From NCBI RefSeq assembly GCF_004342605.1, contig NZ_SLZL01000001.1:1-64000 (forward strand): a stretch of DNA of 64,000 nt, given 5' to 3'. Positions 54,302 to 63,637 of this stretch are shown in pieces. Each line of letters begins with the position of its first letter. Positions within the stretch are counted from its first letter, which is position 1. The stretch comes from Caulobacter sp. BK020. Lineage in GTDB: Bacteria > Pseudomonadota > Alphaproteobacteria > Caulobacterales > Caulobacteraceae. The notes under the pieces are model-generated. The model was not told where the DNA came from. It did not search any database and saw only the letters and a list, made by a program, of their open reading frames with translations. The translations under genes were made by a program, and so were the position numbers.

Positions 54302-55273
54302 ATGAACGCCCATTCGCCCATCTCCAGCCCCGGCCGCCGCGCGCTCCGCGTGGTGCTGGCCAGTCCGCGCGGCTTCTGCGCCGGCGTCGACCGGGCGATC
54401 CAGATCGTCGAGCGGACGATCGAGAAGTTCGGCGCGCCGGTCTATGTGCGCCACGAGATCGTCCACAACCGCCACGTCGTCGATCGCCTGAAGGCCCTGG
54501 GCGCGGTGTTCATCGAAGAACTGGACGAAGCGCCGGACGATCGCCCGGTGGTGTTCTCGGCCCATGGCGTGCCCAAGACGGTGCCCGCCGCGGCCAAGGC
54601 GCGAGAGATGGTCTATCTGGACGCCACCTGCCCGCTGGTCTCCAAGGTCCATGTCGAGGCCCAGAAGCACTATGACGCCGGCCGCGAGATCGTGCTGATC
54701 GGCCACGCCGGCCATCCCGAGGTGGTCGGCACCATGGGCCAGCTGCCCGAGGGGACCGTCACCCTGATCGAGGACATCGACGACGCCCGGGCCTGGGTTC
54801 CCAAGGACCCGGCCAACGTCGCCTTCCTGACCCAGACCACCCTTTCGGTCGACGACACCGCCGAGATGGTGAACCTGCTCAAGCAGCGCTTCCCTGGCAT
54901 CGCCGCCCCGCACAAGGAAGACATCTGCTACGCCACCACCAATCGCCAGGAGGCGGTGAAGTCGCTGGCCGAGGCCTCGGACCTGGTGCTGGTGGTCGGC
55001 TCGAAGAACTCGTCCAACTCGGTGCGGCTGATGGAGGTCGCCAAGCGGGCCGGCGCCCGGGACGCCCGGCTGATCGACGACGCCCGCGGTATCGACTGGT
55101 CGTGGTTCGAGCACATGACAGCCGTCGGCCTCACCGCCGGGGCCTCGGCGCCGGAAGACCTGGTCCAGGGCGTGATCGACGCCATCGCCGCGCGCTATGA
55201 TGTGACGGTGGATGAACTGATCGAGGCGCGGGAAACCGTGACGTTCAAGCTGCCAAGGTTGCTGACGACGTAG
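54302..55273 (+). CDS. ispH: 4-hydroxy-3-methylbut-2-enyl diphosphate reductase
   Basis: The last enzyme of the MEP isoprenoid pathway, with a 4Fe-4S cluster held by Cys26 (SPRGFCAGV), Cys110 ([10 protein letters not shown]) and Cys209 ([11 protein letters not shown]). Other blocks: [46 protein letters not shown]. 323 residues is the normal length. In many alphaproteobacteria ispH-thrB-rnhA is one cluster; here about 1 kb of lower-GC DNA separates ispH from thrB. Confidence 0.96.
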   Translation: MNAHSPISSPGRRALRVVLASPRGFCAGVDRAIQIVERTIEKFGAPVYVRHEIVHNRHVVDRLKALGAVFIEELDEAPDDRPVVFSAHGVPKTVPAAAKAREMVYLDATCPLVSKVHVEAQKHYDAGREIVLIGHAGHPEVVGTMGQLPEGTVTLIEDIDDARAWVPKDPANVAFLTQTTLSVDDTAEMVNLLKQRFPGIAAPHKEDICYATTNRQEAVKSLAEASDLVLVVGSKNSSNSVRLMEVAKRAGARDARLIDDARGIDWSWFEHMTAVGLTAGASAPEDLVQGVIDAIAARYDVTVDELIEARETVTFKLPRLLTT

Positions 55274-55358
55274 GGGCCCTATTCGTCGTAGGGAGCTCTG
55301 TTAGCGAGCCAGCACTTACGTACCGCTCCCGACCCTAGCTCCTTCAGGTAGGCCCCTA
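55271..55358. repeat. inverted repeat spanning the stop codons of convergent genes
   Basis: TAGGGGCC (55271-55278) and GGCCCCTA (55351-55358) form perfect arms, and GGGAGC (55291) faces GCTCCC (55325). The arms include the stop codons of both ispH and the DUF805 gene. It may act as a two-way transcription barrier. Confidence 0.55.
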
Positions 55359-55766
55359 AGCAGACGCAGTCGCGCGGCTATCGGTCTGTTCGGAGTGGAG
55401 CGTTGGACGTTTTTTCGGATCGCAACCGAACCGATTGTCACCGGCAGTTCCGTCGCGAACCCAGAACGTAATCAACGCAAACACACCGAACGGAATAAAC
55501 GCGGCGAGTAGCCACCACCCCGATTTATCAACGTCGTGAAGCCGGCGGACCATGACCGCGAACCAAGGCACAGTGACGAGCACGTAGATCAGATTGAGAA
55601 CGTGGAAGCCGATCTCGTTACCGGGAAACCGTGTGTTTCTCTCAATAATCACTCCACCGACCACACAGGCGGCTGTAGCTAGGAAGATCAGCAGATAGAA
55701 CAACCAAAATTCGGACCGTCGCGATCTACCCACGAAATCCACATAGCGAGCCAGCGGCCTCAGCAT
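55356..55766 (-). CDS. DUF805 membrane protein
   Basis: 136 residues with the DUF805 layout: the motif YVDFVGRSRRSEFWLFYLL at the start, membrane helices (about 22-45, 55-75, 88-105), and VMVRRLHDVDKSGWW between helices. It is a small inner-membrane protein of unknown function. GC is about 53-55% in two sampled lines, clearly below the neighbouring core genes. The ATG at 55766 is used; a TTG three codons upstream is the alternative. Confidence 0.85.
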   Translation of the reverse strand: MLRPLARYVDFVGRSRRSEFWLFYLLIFLATAACVVGGVIIERNTRFPGNEIGFHVLNLIYVLVTVPWFAVMVRRLHDVDKSGWWLLAAFIPFGVFALITFWVRDGTAGDNRFGCDPKKRPTLHSEQTDSRATASA

Positions 55767-56001
55767 CAGCGGCAAATTTGGTCTCCGTCAAAAGTGGCTC
55801 GTTGGAGCTGTACCTTATGCGAAATGCAACTTCCGAAAACCACCCTTCTCAGAAAGTCAGAAGGTCTGCCGCCGGGCAGCCGCTTGCAGCTTGTTTTAGG
55901 CGGCAAGTGTCAGCCGCGGCCGGTTTCGGGTTGGGACTCTCCGGTCGTTAAACCGCATTTGTGCAGGCTTTCAGGGGTTAGCCAGCCAACACAAAGTTAG
56001 C

Positions 56002-56256
56002 CTAACGCGGCTTGGCCAGAGCGCTGAAGGTCTCGCCATACTCATCCATGATCGCCTCGCCGAGTTCGACCTGGCGGATGGTTTCAAGATCGACAGCGCA
56101 ATCCTGGTTCGCAAGCGCTTCGAAAGTCGTCCGGTAGCGGGCCATAAAGGCTTCTCCGCGCGCGAGCCGTTCATCTGCACGCCTCTCAGTCGACGCCTCG
56201 GGCTCATCCCGCCCGGTCGAGACCGCAGGCTCGTCGCCGTCTGGTTCGCCGCTCAT
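56002..56256 (-). CDS. small acidic hypothetical protein
   Basis: 84 residues, strongly charged: an acidic N-terminus (EPDGDEPAVSTGRDEPEAS) and a helical C-terminal half (EAFMARYRTTFEALANQDCAVDLETIRQVELGEAIMDEYGETFSAL). No domain is recognised. AAGGAGACGATCC ahead of the ATG is a strong ribosome site, the main reason to believe it. It may be part of the same acquired stretch as the DUF805 gene. Confidence 0.65.
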   Translation of the reverse strand: MSGEPDGDEPAVSTGRDEPEASTERRADERLARGEAFMARYRTTFEALANQDCAVDLETIRQVELGEAIMDEYGETFSALAKPR

Positions 56257-56338
56257 GGATCGTCTCCTTCCACCGCCATCCTAGCACAATTCCGACACCG
56301 CTCTTGACCGCCAGCGTCCCGTCCCGCATCCCGGCCGC

Positions 56339-57301
56339 ATGGCCGTCTATACCGACATCACCGACGACGAACTCGCCGCCTTCCTGGGCGACTACGACCT
56401 GGGGCAGGCCCTGGCGTTCAAGGGCATCGCCGAGGGCGTGGAGAACTCCAACTTCCTGCTGGAGACCGAGAGCGGCCGCTTCATCCTCACGGTCTACGAG
56501 CGCCGCGCCAAGCCCGAGGACCTGCCCTACTTCCTCGACCTGCTGACCTGGCTGGCCGATCGCGGCTATCCCAGCGCCAAGCCGATCGCCGATCGCGCGG
56601 GCGCGACGCTGAAGACCATCCGCGGCAAGCCCGCGGCCCTGGTCGAGTTCCTGCCGGGCCTGTCGGCCCGCCGCCCGACCGTGGCCCACTGCCGCGAGGC
56701 CGGCGAGGGCCTGGCCTGGCTGCACCTGGCCGGCGAGGGCTATCCGGCCCGCCGCGCCAACGACCTGGGCCAGCCGTACTGGGCGCCGCTGTTCGCCAAG
56801 CACCGCAAGGCCGCCGACGGCCTCAAGCCGGGCCTGTCGGCCACCATCGACAGGGACCTGGCCGAGCTGGCGCTGTCCTGGCCGCGCGGCCTGCCGTCGG
56901 GCGTGATCCACGCCGACTACTTCCCCGACAACGTGTTCTTCCGGCCCGACGGCAAGTTCGCGGCCGCCATCGACTTCTATTTCGCCTGCGACGACGCCTA
57001 TGCCTACGACATCGCCGTGACCCTGAACGCCTGGTGCTTCGAGGCCGACGGCAGCTTCAACATCACCGCCGCCCGGGCGCTGGTCGCCGGCTACGAGCGC
57101 CGCCGTCCGCTCAGCCCCGCCGAGCGCGACGCCATCCCGATCCTGGCGCGCGGCGCGGCCATGCGCTTCTTCCTGACCCGTCTGGCCGACTGGGGCGCGA
57201 CCCCGGCCGGGGCCCTGGTCAAGCCGAAGGACCCGCTGGAGTACGAGCGCAAGCTGGCCGTGCACCGCGAGGGCCTCAGCCTGTTCGGGGCCGGCGCGTG
57301 A
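56339..57301 (+). CDS. thrB: homoserine kinase
   Basis: 320 residues of the aminoglycoside-phosphotransferase-type homoserine kinase (ThrB class used by alphaproteobacteria). It phosphorylates homoserine towards threonine, competing with metX in this window. Motifs: [15 protein letters not shown] (nucleotide loop), VEFLPGLS, the catalytic loop [14 protein letters not shown] (His191, Asp193, Asn198), and [10 protein letters not shown], the metal-binding Asp. The rnhA start overlaps its stop (GTGA). Confidence 0.94.
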   Translation: MAVYTDITDDELAAFLGDYDLGQALAFKGIAEGVENSNFLLETESGRFILTVYERRAKPEDLPYFLDLLTWLADRGYPSAKPIADRAGATLKTIRGKPAALVEFLPGLSARRPTVAHCREAGEGLAWLHLAGEGYPARRANDLGQPYWAPLFAKHRKAADGLKPGLSATIDRDLAELALSWPRGLPSGVIHADYFPDNVFFRPDGKFAAAIDFYFACDDAYAYDIAVTLNAWCFEADGSFNITAARALVAGYERRRPLSPAERDAIPILARGAAMRFFLTRLADWGATPAGALVKPKDPLEYERKLAVHREGLSLFGAGA

Positions 57302-57747
57302 CCCCCAGACTGGTGATCTACACCGACGGCGCCTGTCGCGGGAATCCCGGCCCCGGCGGCTGGGGCGCGCTTCTGATGTACGGCGACAAGAAAAAGGAAA
57401 TCTGCGGCGGCGAGCTGGCGACCACCAACAACCGTATGGAGCTGATGGCCGCCATCCAGGCCCTGGAAGCCCTGAACAAGCCGACCAAGGCCGAACTGCA
57501 CACCGACAGCCAGTACGTGATGAAGGGCGTCACCCAGTGGATCCACGGCTGGAAGGCCAAGGGTTGGAAGACCGCCGACAAGAGCCCCGTCAAGAACGTC
57601 GACCTGTGGCAGCGCCTCGACGCCGCCCGGGCGCGCCACGAGGTCGACTGGCGCTGGGTAAAGGGCCACGCCGGGCACGTGCACAACGAGCGCGCGGACG
57701 AGTTGGCGCGGCTGGGCATGCTGAAGGCCCTGGGCGAAGGGCGCTGA
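57298..57747 (+). CDS. rnhA: ribonuclease HI
   Basis: 149 residues with all catalytic acids: Asp10 ([17 protein letters not shown]), Glu48 ([10 protein letters not shown]), Asp70 (LHTDSQYV) and Asp134 (ERADELA), plus His124 in VKGHAG. It degrades RNA of RNA-DNA hybrids. The GTG start overlaps thrB, indicating coupled translation. Convergent with the hybrid kinase gene. Confidence 0.96.
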   Translation: MTPRLVIYTDGACRGNPGPGGWGALLMYGDKKKEICGGELATTNNRMELMAAIQALEALNKPTKAELHTDSQYVMKGVTQWIHGWKAKGWKTADKSPVKNVDLWQRLDAARARHEVDWRWVKGHAGHVHNERADELARLGMLKALGEGR

Positions 57748-57775
57748 AGACATACCCTGTCGACCGGCGCCCCGA

Positions 57776-59542
57776 CTAGCTCTCGACCAGTTCCAACGGT
57801 CCGGCTGTCGTCGCTAGCGCCGCGGCGATGGCTTCGAACAGGGCGGCGACGTCGATGGGCTTGCTGACGTGACCGTCGAGGCCGGCCGCCAGGTAGTCGT
57901 ACTTTTGATGATCCATGGCGTTGGCCGTCAAGGCGATGATGGGCGTCCGCGCCCGGGCGCTGGCGCCCTCCTCGGCCCGGATCGCCCGGGTGGCGCTGAC
58001 GCCGTCCATGATGGGCATGTTGATGTCCATCAAGATCAGATCGAACGACCGCTTGCGCCAAGCTTCCAGCGCCAGCAGGCCGTCCTCGACCACCTCCAGG
58101 CAAATGTCGGCGCCGCCCAACAAGCTCTGAAGCACCAGCTGATTTGTCGGGTTGTCCTCGGCCACCAGAACGCGGAGCGGCGTGCTGGCCGTCGTAACCA
58201 GTGCTTCCGCCACGGGCGTGAGCGCGGGCCCCATGGTGACGGCCGGACAAGCCGCACGCGGCGCCGGCAGCGTCACGCGGAAGACCGATCCTTCTCCGAC
58301 CCGGCTTTCGACCGAGATGTCGCCGCCCATCAGCTTGGCCAGTTCGCGTGAGATCGGCAGGCCAAGGCCCGAGCCGCCGAACCGTCGCGTCGTCGTGGCG
58401 TCCGCCTGCCCGAAACGCTCGAAGAGGCTCGCCCTGGCCTGTTCGCAAAAGCCCACGCCCGTATCCTTCACGGACAACTCGAAACCCGTCGGCGCGAAGG
58501 CAAGCCGCACCATGACATGGCCGCGATCCGTGAATTTCACGGCGTTGCCGATCAGGTTGTAGAGGATCTGCCGGATCCGCGTCGGATCGCCATGATAGAG
58601 CGCCGGCTCTCCGTCCGTTTCAAAGTGGAGGTCGAGCCCTTTTTCCGCTGCGATGGCCGCGAAGGCGTCGCAGGCGCCGCGCGCCAGCATCTCCGGATCG
58701 AAGTCCAAGGGCTCCAGTTCGATCTTGCCGGCTTCGATCTTGGCCATATCCAGCAAGTCGTTGAGCAGGGTCAGCAACGTCGCCCCGGAGTGTCGCAAGA
58801 CCTTCAGCCTTTCAGCCTGGTCCGCGGTCAGCGGTTCGCGCGTCATCGCCTGGGCCATGCCCAACACCCCGTTGAGCGGCGTGCGGATCTCGTGGGAGAC
58901 GGTGGCGAGGAAGGCGCTCTTGGTCTCGTTGGCCTGTTCGGCGCTGAGCTGGCCGTTGATGACCTCGGCGTAAGACACGGCGTTGGCGACCTGCAGGCCC
59001 CTGGCGTTGACCACGAAGCAAAAGCCCAGCGCCAGCAGGATCCAGCCCTCCAACCCCGTTTGCAGTCGGCTCATGCTGTAGAGCAGGGCGGCCGCCGGAA
59101 CCGGCGCGGTCCAGAAGAACATCCCGCGCGTCAGGGTGTGTTGGGCGGCGATGGTCATCAGGACGCCGGCGCTGACGATGACCATGGCGACGACGCCGGC
59201 GCTGCTCGTCGGGTGGGCCAGCAGGACGGGTCCGGCGCCGGCCACGGACAGCAGTGCCGAGATCGCGATCAACTGATTTCGAAAGACCAGGACTTGCCTT
59301 GGCGTGGCGGCGGGCAGACGCGGAACGACCCTGCGCCACCAGGCCATCGAATAGGCCTCGCAAAGCGTGAACGACAGCAGCCAGCCCAAGGCGATCCACG
59401 GACCGATCACCTTCAGAAAAAGCAGCAATGCGGCGACCACGCCGATGCTGCCGATGCGCATGGCGACGTGACCAGAATAGGTTCGAGCGTAGTACTTCTC
59501 GAACGCCTGCTGAGAATAGGACCTGTAAGCCTCGGCTTTCAT
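57776..59542 (-). CDS. hybrid sensor histidine kinase/response regulator
   Basis: 588 residues. N-terminal membrane part with about six hydrophobic segments (30-180, MASE-like), then HisKA with SHEIRTPLNGVLG (phospho-acceptor His217), HATPase with NLIGNAVKFTD (N box near 329-339), DTGVGF and GGSGLGLPISRE, and a C-terminal receiver: LVAEDNPTNQLV with phosphorylatable Asp506 in LILMDINMP. There is no HPt domain, so it should pass the signal to a separate phosphotransfer protein. Monocistronic. Confidence 0.94.
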   Translation of the reverse strand: MKAEAYRSYSQQAFEKYYARTYSGHVAMRIGSIGVVAALLLFLKVIGPWIALGWLLSFTLCEAYSMAWWRRVVPRLPAATPRQVLVFRNQLIAISALLSVAGAGPVLLAHPTSSAGVVAMVIVSAGVLMTIAAQHTLTRGMFFWTAPVPAAALLYSMSRLQTGLEGWILLALGFCFVVNARGLQVANAVSYAEVINGQLSAEQANETKSAFLATVSHEIRTPLNGVLGMAQAMTREPLTADQAERLKVLRHSGATLLTLLNDLLDMAKIEAGKIELEPLDFDPEMLARGACDAFAAIAAEKGLDLHFETDGEPALYHGDPTRIRQILYNLIGNAVKFTDRGHVMVRLAFAPTGFELSVKDTGVGFCEQARASLFERFGQADATTTRRFGGSGLGLPISRELAKLMGGDISVESRVGEGSVFRVTLPAPRAACPAVTMGPALTPVAEALVTTASTPLRVLVAEDNPTNQLVLQSLLGGADICLEVVEDGLLALEAWRKRSFDLILMDINMPIMDGVSATRAIRAEEGASARARTPIIALTANAMDHQKYDYLAAGLDGHVSKPIDVAALFEAIAAALATTAGPLELVES

Positions 59543-59750
59543 GCCGGCAGATTGACCGCTCTAGTCTTTACGCACCATTGGCGGATCGCTCAGGCGGTTG
59601 CGGCATTGCGCCACAGCAGGTGCGAGCACGGCATGGCCATGACCGAATTCGCTCCGAATGTTGAGAGCGCTTCGTCCACATGACCATCGCGCGCTGACTG
59701 GGCCGAAGCCCCCGGGCCTGCTGCTCCGGGCTCCCGACACAGGCCGGAAG

Positions 59751-59782
59751 AAAAAGGGGCCGGCCCACGAATGGACCGGCCC
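59751..59782 (-). terminator. intrinsic terminator of the TonB receptor gene
   Basis: On the minus strand GGGCCGGTCC pairs with GGGCCGGCCC (one G-U) around ATTCGT, followed by CTTTTTCTTCC. It begins 28 bp after the receptor's stop codon. Confidence 0.85.
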
Positions 59783-59809
59783 TCAGGGGCTTCACGAGGA
59801 GAGTGAAGA

Positions 59810-62800
59810 TCAGAAGGTCGCGCGCGCCGTCAGGGTGTAGGTGCGGCCGTCGTAGTCGACCCAGCGAGAGACCCGGCGGTCGTTCTCGAATTCGAAACGC
59901 GAGGAGTCGGTCAGGTTGTAGACGTCCAGCGACAGGGTGAAGCTGTCGGTGACGTTGTAGGAAGCCGACATGTCCAGCTGGCCGCGGGCCCTCACGGAAC
60001 GGGCGCCGCCGGTGTACGTGCCGTTGGCGTTCAGCGGGTAGTCCGAGCGGTAGTTGTAGACCGCGCGGATGCCGTACTTGGGCGTCTCGTAGTAACCGAT
60101 CAGGTTGACGTTGTGCTTGGAGATGCCCGGGAACGGGGCGATCGATGGGCTCTTGGACCTGGTGTAGGCGTAGTTGAAGCTGCCGCCGAAGTTCTTCCAG
60201 AAGCCCGGCAGGAAGTCGAGGTTCTGCTGGATGTTGAACTCCACGCCCTCGACGGTGGTCGGCTTGTCGAGGTTGTAGGCGCCGCTGGCGTTGACGTGCA
60301 CCTGCTTGGTGGCGCTGGAGAGGCTGGTGGCGTTGCAGTAGGCGCCGTCCCATGACAGAGCGCCGAAGCCCCAGGTCGAGCCGTCCGCTGGGCAGAGGAT
60401 CGACGGGTCGGTGGTGCTGGCGATGCGGCCGGTGATGTTCTTGTGGAAATAGGCCAGCGAAACCAGACCGTTGGGGCGGTTGTACCACTCCAGCGACAGG
60501 TCGAACGACTCGGCCATGTAGGGCCGCAGCTGGTTGTTGCCGATCTGGACCGAGACGTCATAGACGCTGACCGACCCCGAGCTTAGGCCGGTGTTCAGGA
60601 TCTGCCCGGGATTGACCTTGGTGGCGGGCGAGTACTGGCGCGGGTGCGGACGCACATAGGTCTTGTAGTAGGCGCCGCGCAGGATCAGGTCGTCGGTGAC
60701 GTCGGCCACGAAGATCGCCGACGGCAGGAAGAAGTCGTACTTGTTCTTGTAGTGGTCGGTCGTGAAGTCGTTCGGCGAGCCGATCGAGTCGGTCGGCGGC
60801 GTCTTCCGGTCCAGCACCGTGATCGTGTTGTCGGTGTCTTCGTAGCGGCCGCCGAAGCTGCCGCGCACGCCATGGCCGAAGATCTCGGTGTCATACTTCG
60901 CCTGGACGTAGAATTGATTGATGTCGTTCTCGTTGGTGAAGTTCTTGTCGTAGTAGGCGTCCTCGGCGTACTGGATGTTCAGCCCCGTGGGCGACAAGCC
61001 GCCGCCCGGATAGACCGTTACGGGTTTGACCGCGTTCAGGAAGTCCTGGATTTTCAGGGTCTGCCAGTTCTTGGTGTAGTTGCCGGCGATGCCGCCCATG
61101 AAGTCGCCGACGAACGGCGAGGTGGTCAGCATGCTGGGCGAGATCTTCGACGTCTGAATGCCGTAGCCGAACACGCGATAGCCCGTGGAGACGTACTTCT
61201 CGCGCTCGAGACGGACGCCCGCCTGCAGGCTCTTGATCGGGCCCCATTCGACGAAGCGCTCGCCGTCCAGGCCCACGCTGTTCAGCTCGTTCTTGGCGTA
61301 GCTTTGCGAGCCTTCCAACCCCAGGCGGATGGAGCTGTTGGCCGACGTGCCGTTGTTGTAATACGAGACCGGGTCATCCTTTCCGCCCCAGGTCCAGGTC
61401 GTGCCTGCCGGCCCCAGCGAATTCTGCGGGGTCGACTGGGTGACGTAGGAGAAGCCGCCGATATCGTCCAGGCCGGTCGACATCGAGCCGTTGATGCCGT
61501 TGCCGCCGGCGCGGGTGGGATTGACGACGTCGACCGAGGTCTCGACCGAAGCGTTGGAGCCGGACGACAGGCTCAGGGCGGCGGCCAGGCGCCACTTGTC
61601 GTTGCTCCAGTCGATATTGCCGATCACGCCGTCCGACTTCTGGCGCTGCGAATACAGGCGGGTCGAGGACAGCCCGTTCATGTTGGCGAACGAATAGCCC
61701 TCGTAGAGATAGCGGCCGTCGTTGGTCTGGATCGGCGCGCCGGTCGGGGTGATCACCGTCCCCTCGCCGGGGTTCGAGGACGGGGCGACGTAATTGATCA
61801 GGAAGTACTGGACGGTGTCGGGCAGGTTGCGGTCGGTCGAGAAGCCGATCAGGCCAACCTTGGTGTTGTCGTTCGGCTTCCACTCGATACCGGCCGAACC
61901 CGACCAGACCTTGCCGACGTTCATGCGCGTGTACTGACGGATGGCGGTGTTGGCCCAGACGCCGTTCGTGGCCTTGGAGCCGGTGTTGCTGGTGATGTAG
62001 GGCGTCGCGTCGGCCTGCGACAGGCCCAGCGCCTGGCCCAGCGAGCGGCAGTAGGAGGTGGCGCTGCTAGCGCAGGCGGTGGGCGAGAAGTACTGGCCGT
62101 AGGCGGCGTTGAACTGGGTGGGCGTCAGCCCCGTCATCGCCGAGGTCAGATATTTGTAGTCGTTGAGCCGGACCGTATCGCGGCGGAAGTTTTCCTTCTT
62201 GTAGGCGATGGTCCCGAAGACGGCGAGATCGTCGGTCAGGTGCTTGTTGTAGCTCAGGGTCGCGGCCGGGGCGTTGAGGTCGCCCAGGGTGTTGTGCTCG
62301 TAGGACAGCTTCACGGAGCCGCCGTCCTTGCGCGACAGGGCCGGGGCGATCTGCAGGTCGACATTGCCGGAAAGGCCGCCGGACACGGTGTTGGCCATCG
62401 GCGACTTCTGGATCACGAAGGCCGAGAAGATGTCGGAGTTGAACGCGCCCAGCGGCGAGCCCTGGTTGTCGCGCAATAGGGCGGGCCCGGCGAACGACTG
62501 GCCGTTCAGCGTCGTGCGGGCGTACTCGCCCGGCATGCCGCGCAGGTTGATGGTGGCGTCGCGGCCCTCGGCCTCGCGGTTGATCTGGACGCCCGGAATG
62601 CGCTGCAGCGCCTCGCCGACGTTCAGGTCCGGGAAGCGGCCCAGGCCGTCCGACGAGATGCCGTCGGTGATCTCGATGGCGTTCTTCTTGGCGCGGACGG
62701 CGTTGGCGTAGCTTTGCTTGAAGCCGGTCACGACGACCGCGTCGAGCGTGTTGTCCTGGGACGCAGCCGGGGGCGCGGCTTCCTGCGCCGCCGCGAGCGC

Positions 62801-62875
62801 GGGCGCCCCGCCGATGACGGTGGCCGACAGGAGCGCGACCTTCAAGGCGCGCACGGATCCGGTTCTCAAGCTCAA
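59810..62875 (-). CDS. TonB-dependent receptor
   Basis: About 1021 residues, an outer-membrane beta barrel that imports ligands with TonB energy. A signal peptide (ALKVALLSATVIGGAPALAAAQ) is followed by the TonB box-like DAVVVTGFKQ, then the plug (GEALQRIPGVQINREAEGRDATINLRGM, YARTTLNGQSF) and a barrel with aromatic strands, ending in TYTLTARATF with terminal Phe. I choose TTG at 62875: AAGGAGG lies exactly six bases upstream; the alternative GTG at 62902 has none. The substrate, often a sugar or chelate in Caulobacterales, is unknown. Confidence 0.93.
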   Translation of the reverse strand: MSLRTGSVRALKVALLSATVIGGAPALAAAQEAAPPAASQDNTLDAVVVTGFKQSYANAVRAKKNAIEITDGISSDGLGRFPDLNVGEALQRIPGVQINREAEGRDATINLRGMPGEYARTTLNGQSFAGPALLRDNQGSPLGAFNSDIFSAFVIQKSPMANTVSGGLSGNVDLQIAPALSRKDGGSVKLSYEHNTLGDLNAPAATLSYNKHLTDDLAVFGTIAYKKENFRRDTVRLNDYKYLTSAMTGLTPTQFNAAYGQYFSPTACASSATSYCRSLGQALGLSQADATPYITSNTGSKATNGVWANTAIRQYTRMNVGKVWSGSAGIEWKPNDNTKVGLIGFSTDRNLPDTVQYFLINYVAPSSNPGEGTVITPTGAPIQTNDGRYLYEGYSFANMNGLSSTRLYSQRQKSDGVIGNIDWSNDKWRLAAALSLSSGSNASVETSVDVVNPTRAGGNGINGSMSTGLDDIGGFSYVTQSTPQNSLGPAGTTWTWGGKDDPVSYYNNGTSANSSIRLGLEGSQSYAKNELNSVGLDGERFVEWGPIKSLQAGVRLEREKYVSTGYRVFGYGIQTSKISPSMLTTSPFVGDFMGGIAGNYTKNWQTLKIQDFLNAVKPVTVYPGGGLSPTGLNIQYAEDAYYDKNFTNENDINQFYVQAKYDTEIFGHGVRGSFGGRYEDTDNTITVLDRKTPPTDSIGSPNDFTTDHYKNKYDFFLPSAIFVADVTDDLILRGAYYKTYVRPHPRQYSPATKVNPGQILNTGLSSGSVSVYDVSVQIGNNQLRPYMAESFDLSLEWYNRPNGLVSLAYFHKNITGRIASTTDPSILCPADGSTWGFGALSWDGAYCNATSLSSATKQVHVNASGAYNLDKPTTVEGVEFNIQQNLDFLPGFWKNFGGSFNYAYTRSKSPSIAPFPGISKHNVNLIGYYETPKYGIRAVYNYRSDYPLNANGTYTGGARSVRARGQLDMSASYNVTDSFTLSLDVYNLTDSSRFEFENDRRVSRWVDYDGRTYTLTARATF

Positions 62876-63249
62876 GACATCCCTCCTTGCATACCGCGCC
62901 ACCTTGATGGCGACCTCATTGGCCTGACCTCTTTGTATTTCCCGCCCGGCCAGCCACGGCTAATTTCTCAGATAAATATGTTTTTGTGAATGAAATCTTT
63001 CCGCTCAGAGGGCAGATTTCTCATAACTAATTGATTTTACCGATATAATTTTTGTTGCGTTTCGAAACACCACGTTCCCATTTCAACTTAAATGGAACAA
63101 GAATTCCAAATAGCGGAATTGGTCAGGCCAAAATCGGAACGTAATCCAGCTTTCAACGGGCTGCGAAGACGGGACCGGGGCGCGGTTCGAACCCGCGCAA
63201 ATCGCAAGCTCAGGATTCACGGCCTGGCGTGGATGACGACGGCGTAGCC
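62876..63249. other. AT-rich leader of the TonB receptor gene with palindromes
   Basis: 62961-63120 is unusually AT-rich: a 60-bp line holds 37% GC and the preceding 40 bases about 20%. It contains GTTTCGAAAC (63059-63068), CCATTT...AAATGG (63078-63095) within GTTCCCATTTCAACTTAAATGGAAC, and AATTCC...GGAATT (63102-63120). These look like operator sites upstream of the receptor, which is read leftward. No clear -10/-35 pair can be named. Beyond about 63121 the sequence is normal GC with no gene I can support until the pseudogene. Confidence 0.55.
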
Positions 63250-63566
63250 GCTGAGATCGGGTGACCGCGGAACCGGGAGGACTCGAAGCGTCGGGGCCAC
63301 GCCTCCGCCGCCTCCGGGCCAAAGAGGTCTGATCCAGACCGAAACGCCCCACGCCGCGAACGGCGGCTGACGAGGTCGGCGTAGGGCGGCCAGGCTGGGA
63401 AAGCTGAACAGCGCCACGTTTATGTTGTCGGCGCCTTACCGGGCAGGAAATCGCCGTGATGGATCCCGCCCATCCGGTTGACCAGCGGGATCCACAGTTT
63501 CGCATAGGCCTCGAACTCGGCCAGCGTGTTGGGGTCGATGACCTGGCGCGGGTAGCCGGCGATCAT
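63250..63566 (-). pseudogene. decayed NIPSNAP-like gene
   Basis: GGGGAG and an ATG at 63566 open a frame reading MIAGYPRQVIDPNTLAEFEAYAKLW, then NRMGGIHHGDFLPGK, the look of small NIPSNAP/ABM-fold proteins. It hits TAA at 63420-63422. One frame over, directly across the stop, ADNINVALFSFPSLAA continues the same kind of protein, and in the third frame AYADLVSRR follows. At least two frameshifts are needed, so this is either a pseudogene or a region with read errors. The right boundary is approximate. Confidence 0.6.
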
Positions 63567-63637
63567 GCGAACTCCCCATTCATCGGCTGGCGCAAGTGAC
63601 GCCCGCCCCCCGGCGCGGAGAGTCCGAGGAGCGACGG

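Noticed and set aside
60644..62479. 611-residue plus-strand frame
   Set aside because: Antisense shadow of the TonB-dependent receptor.
63083..63505. 140-residue frame as a gene
   Set aside because: It overlaps the NIPSNAP-like remnant out of frame and crosses the AT-rich leader without a ribosome site or family.
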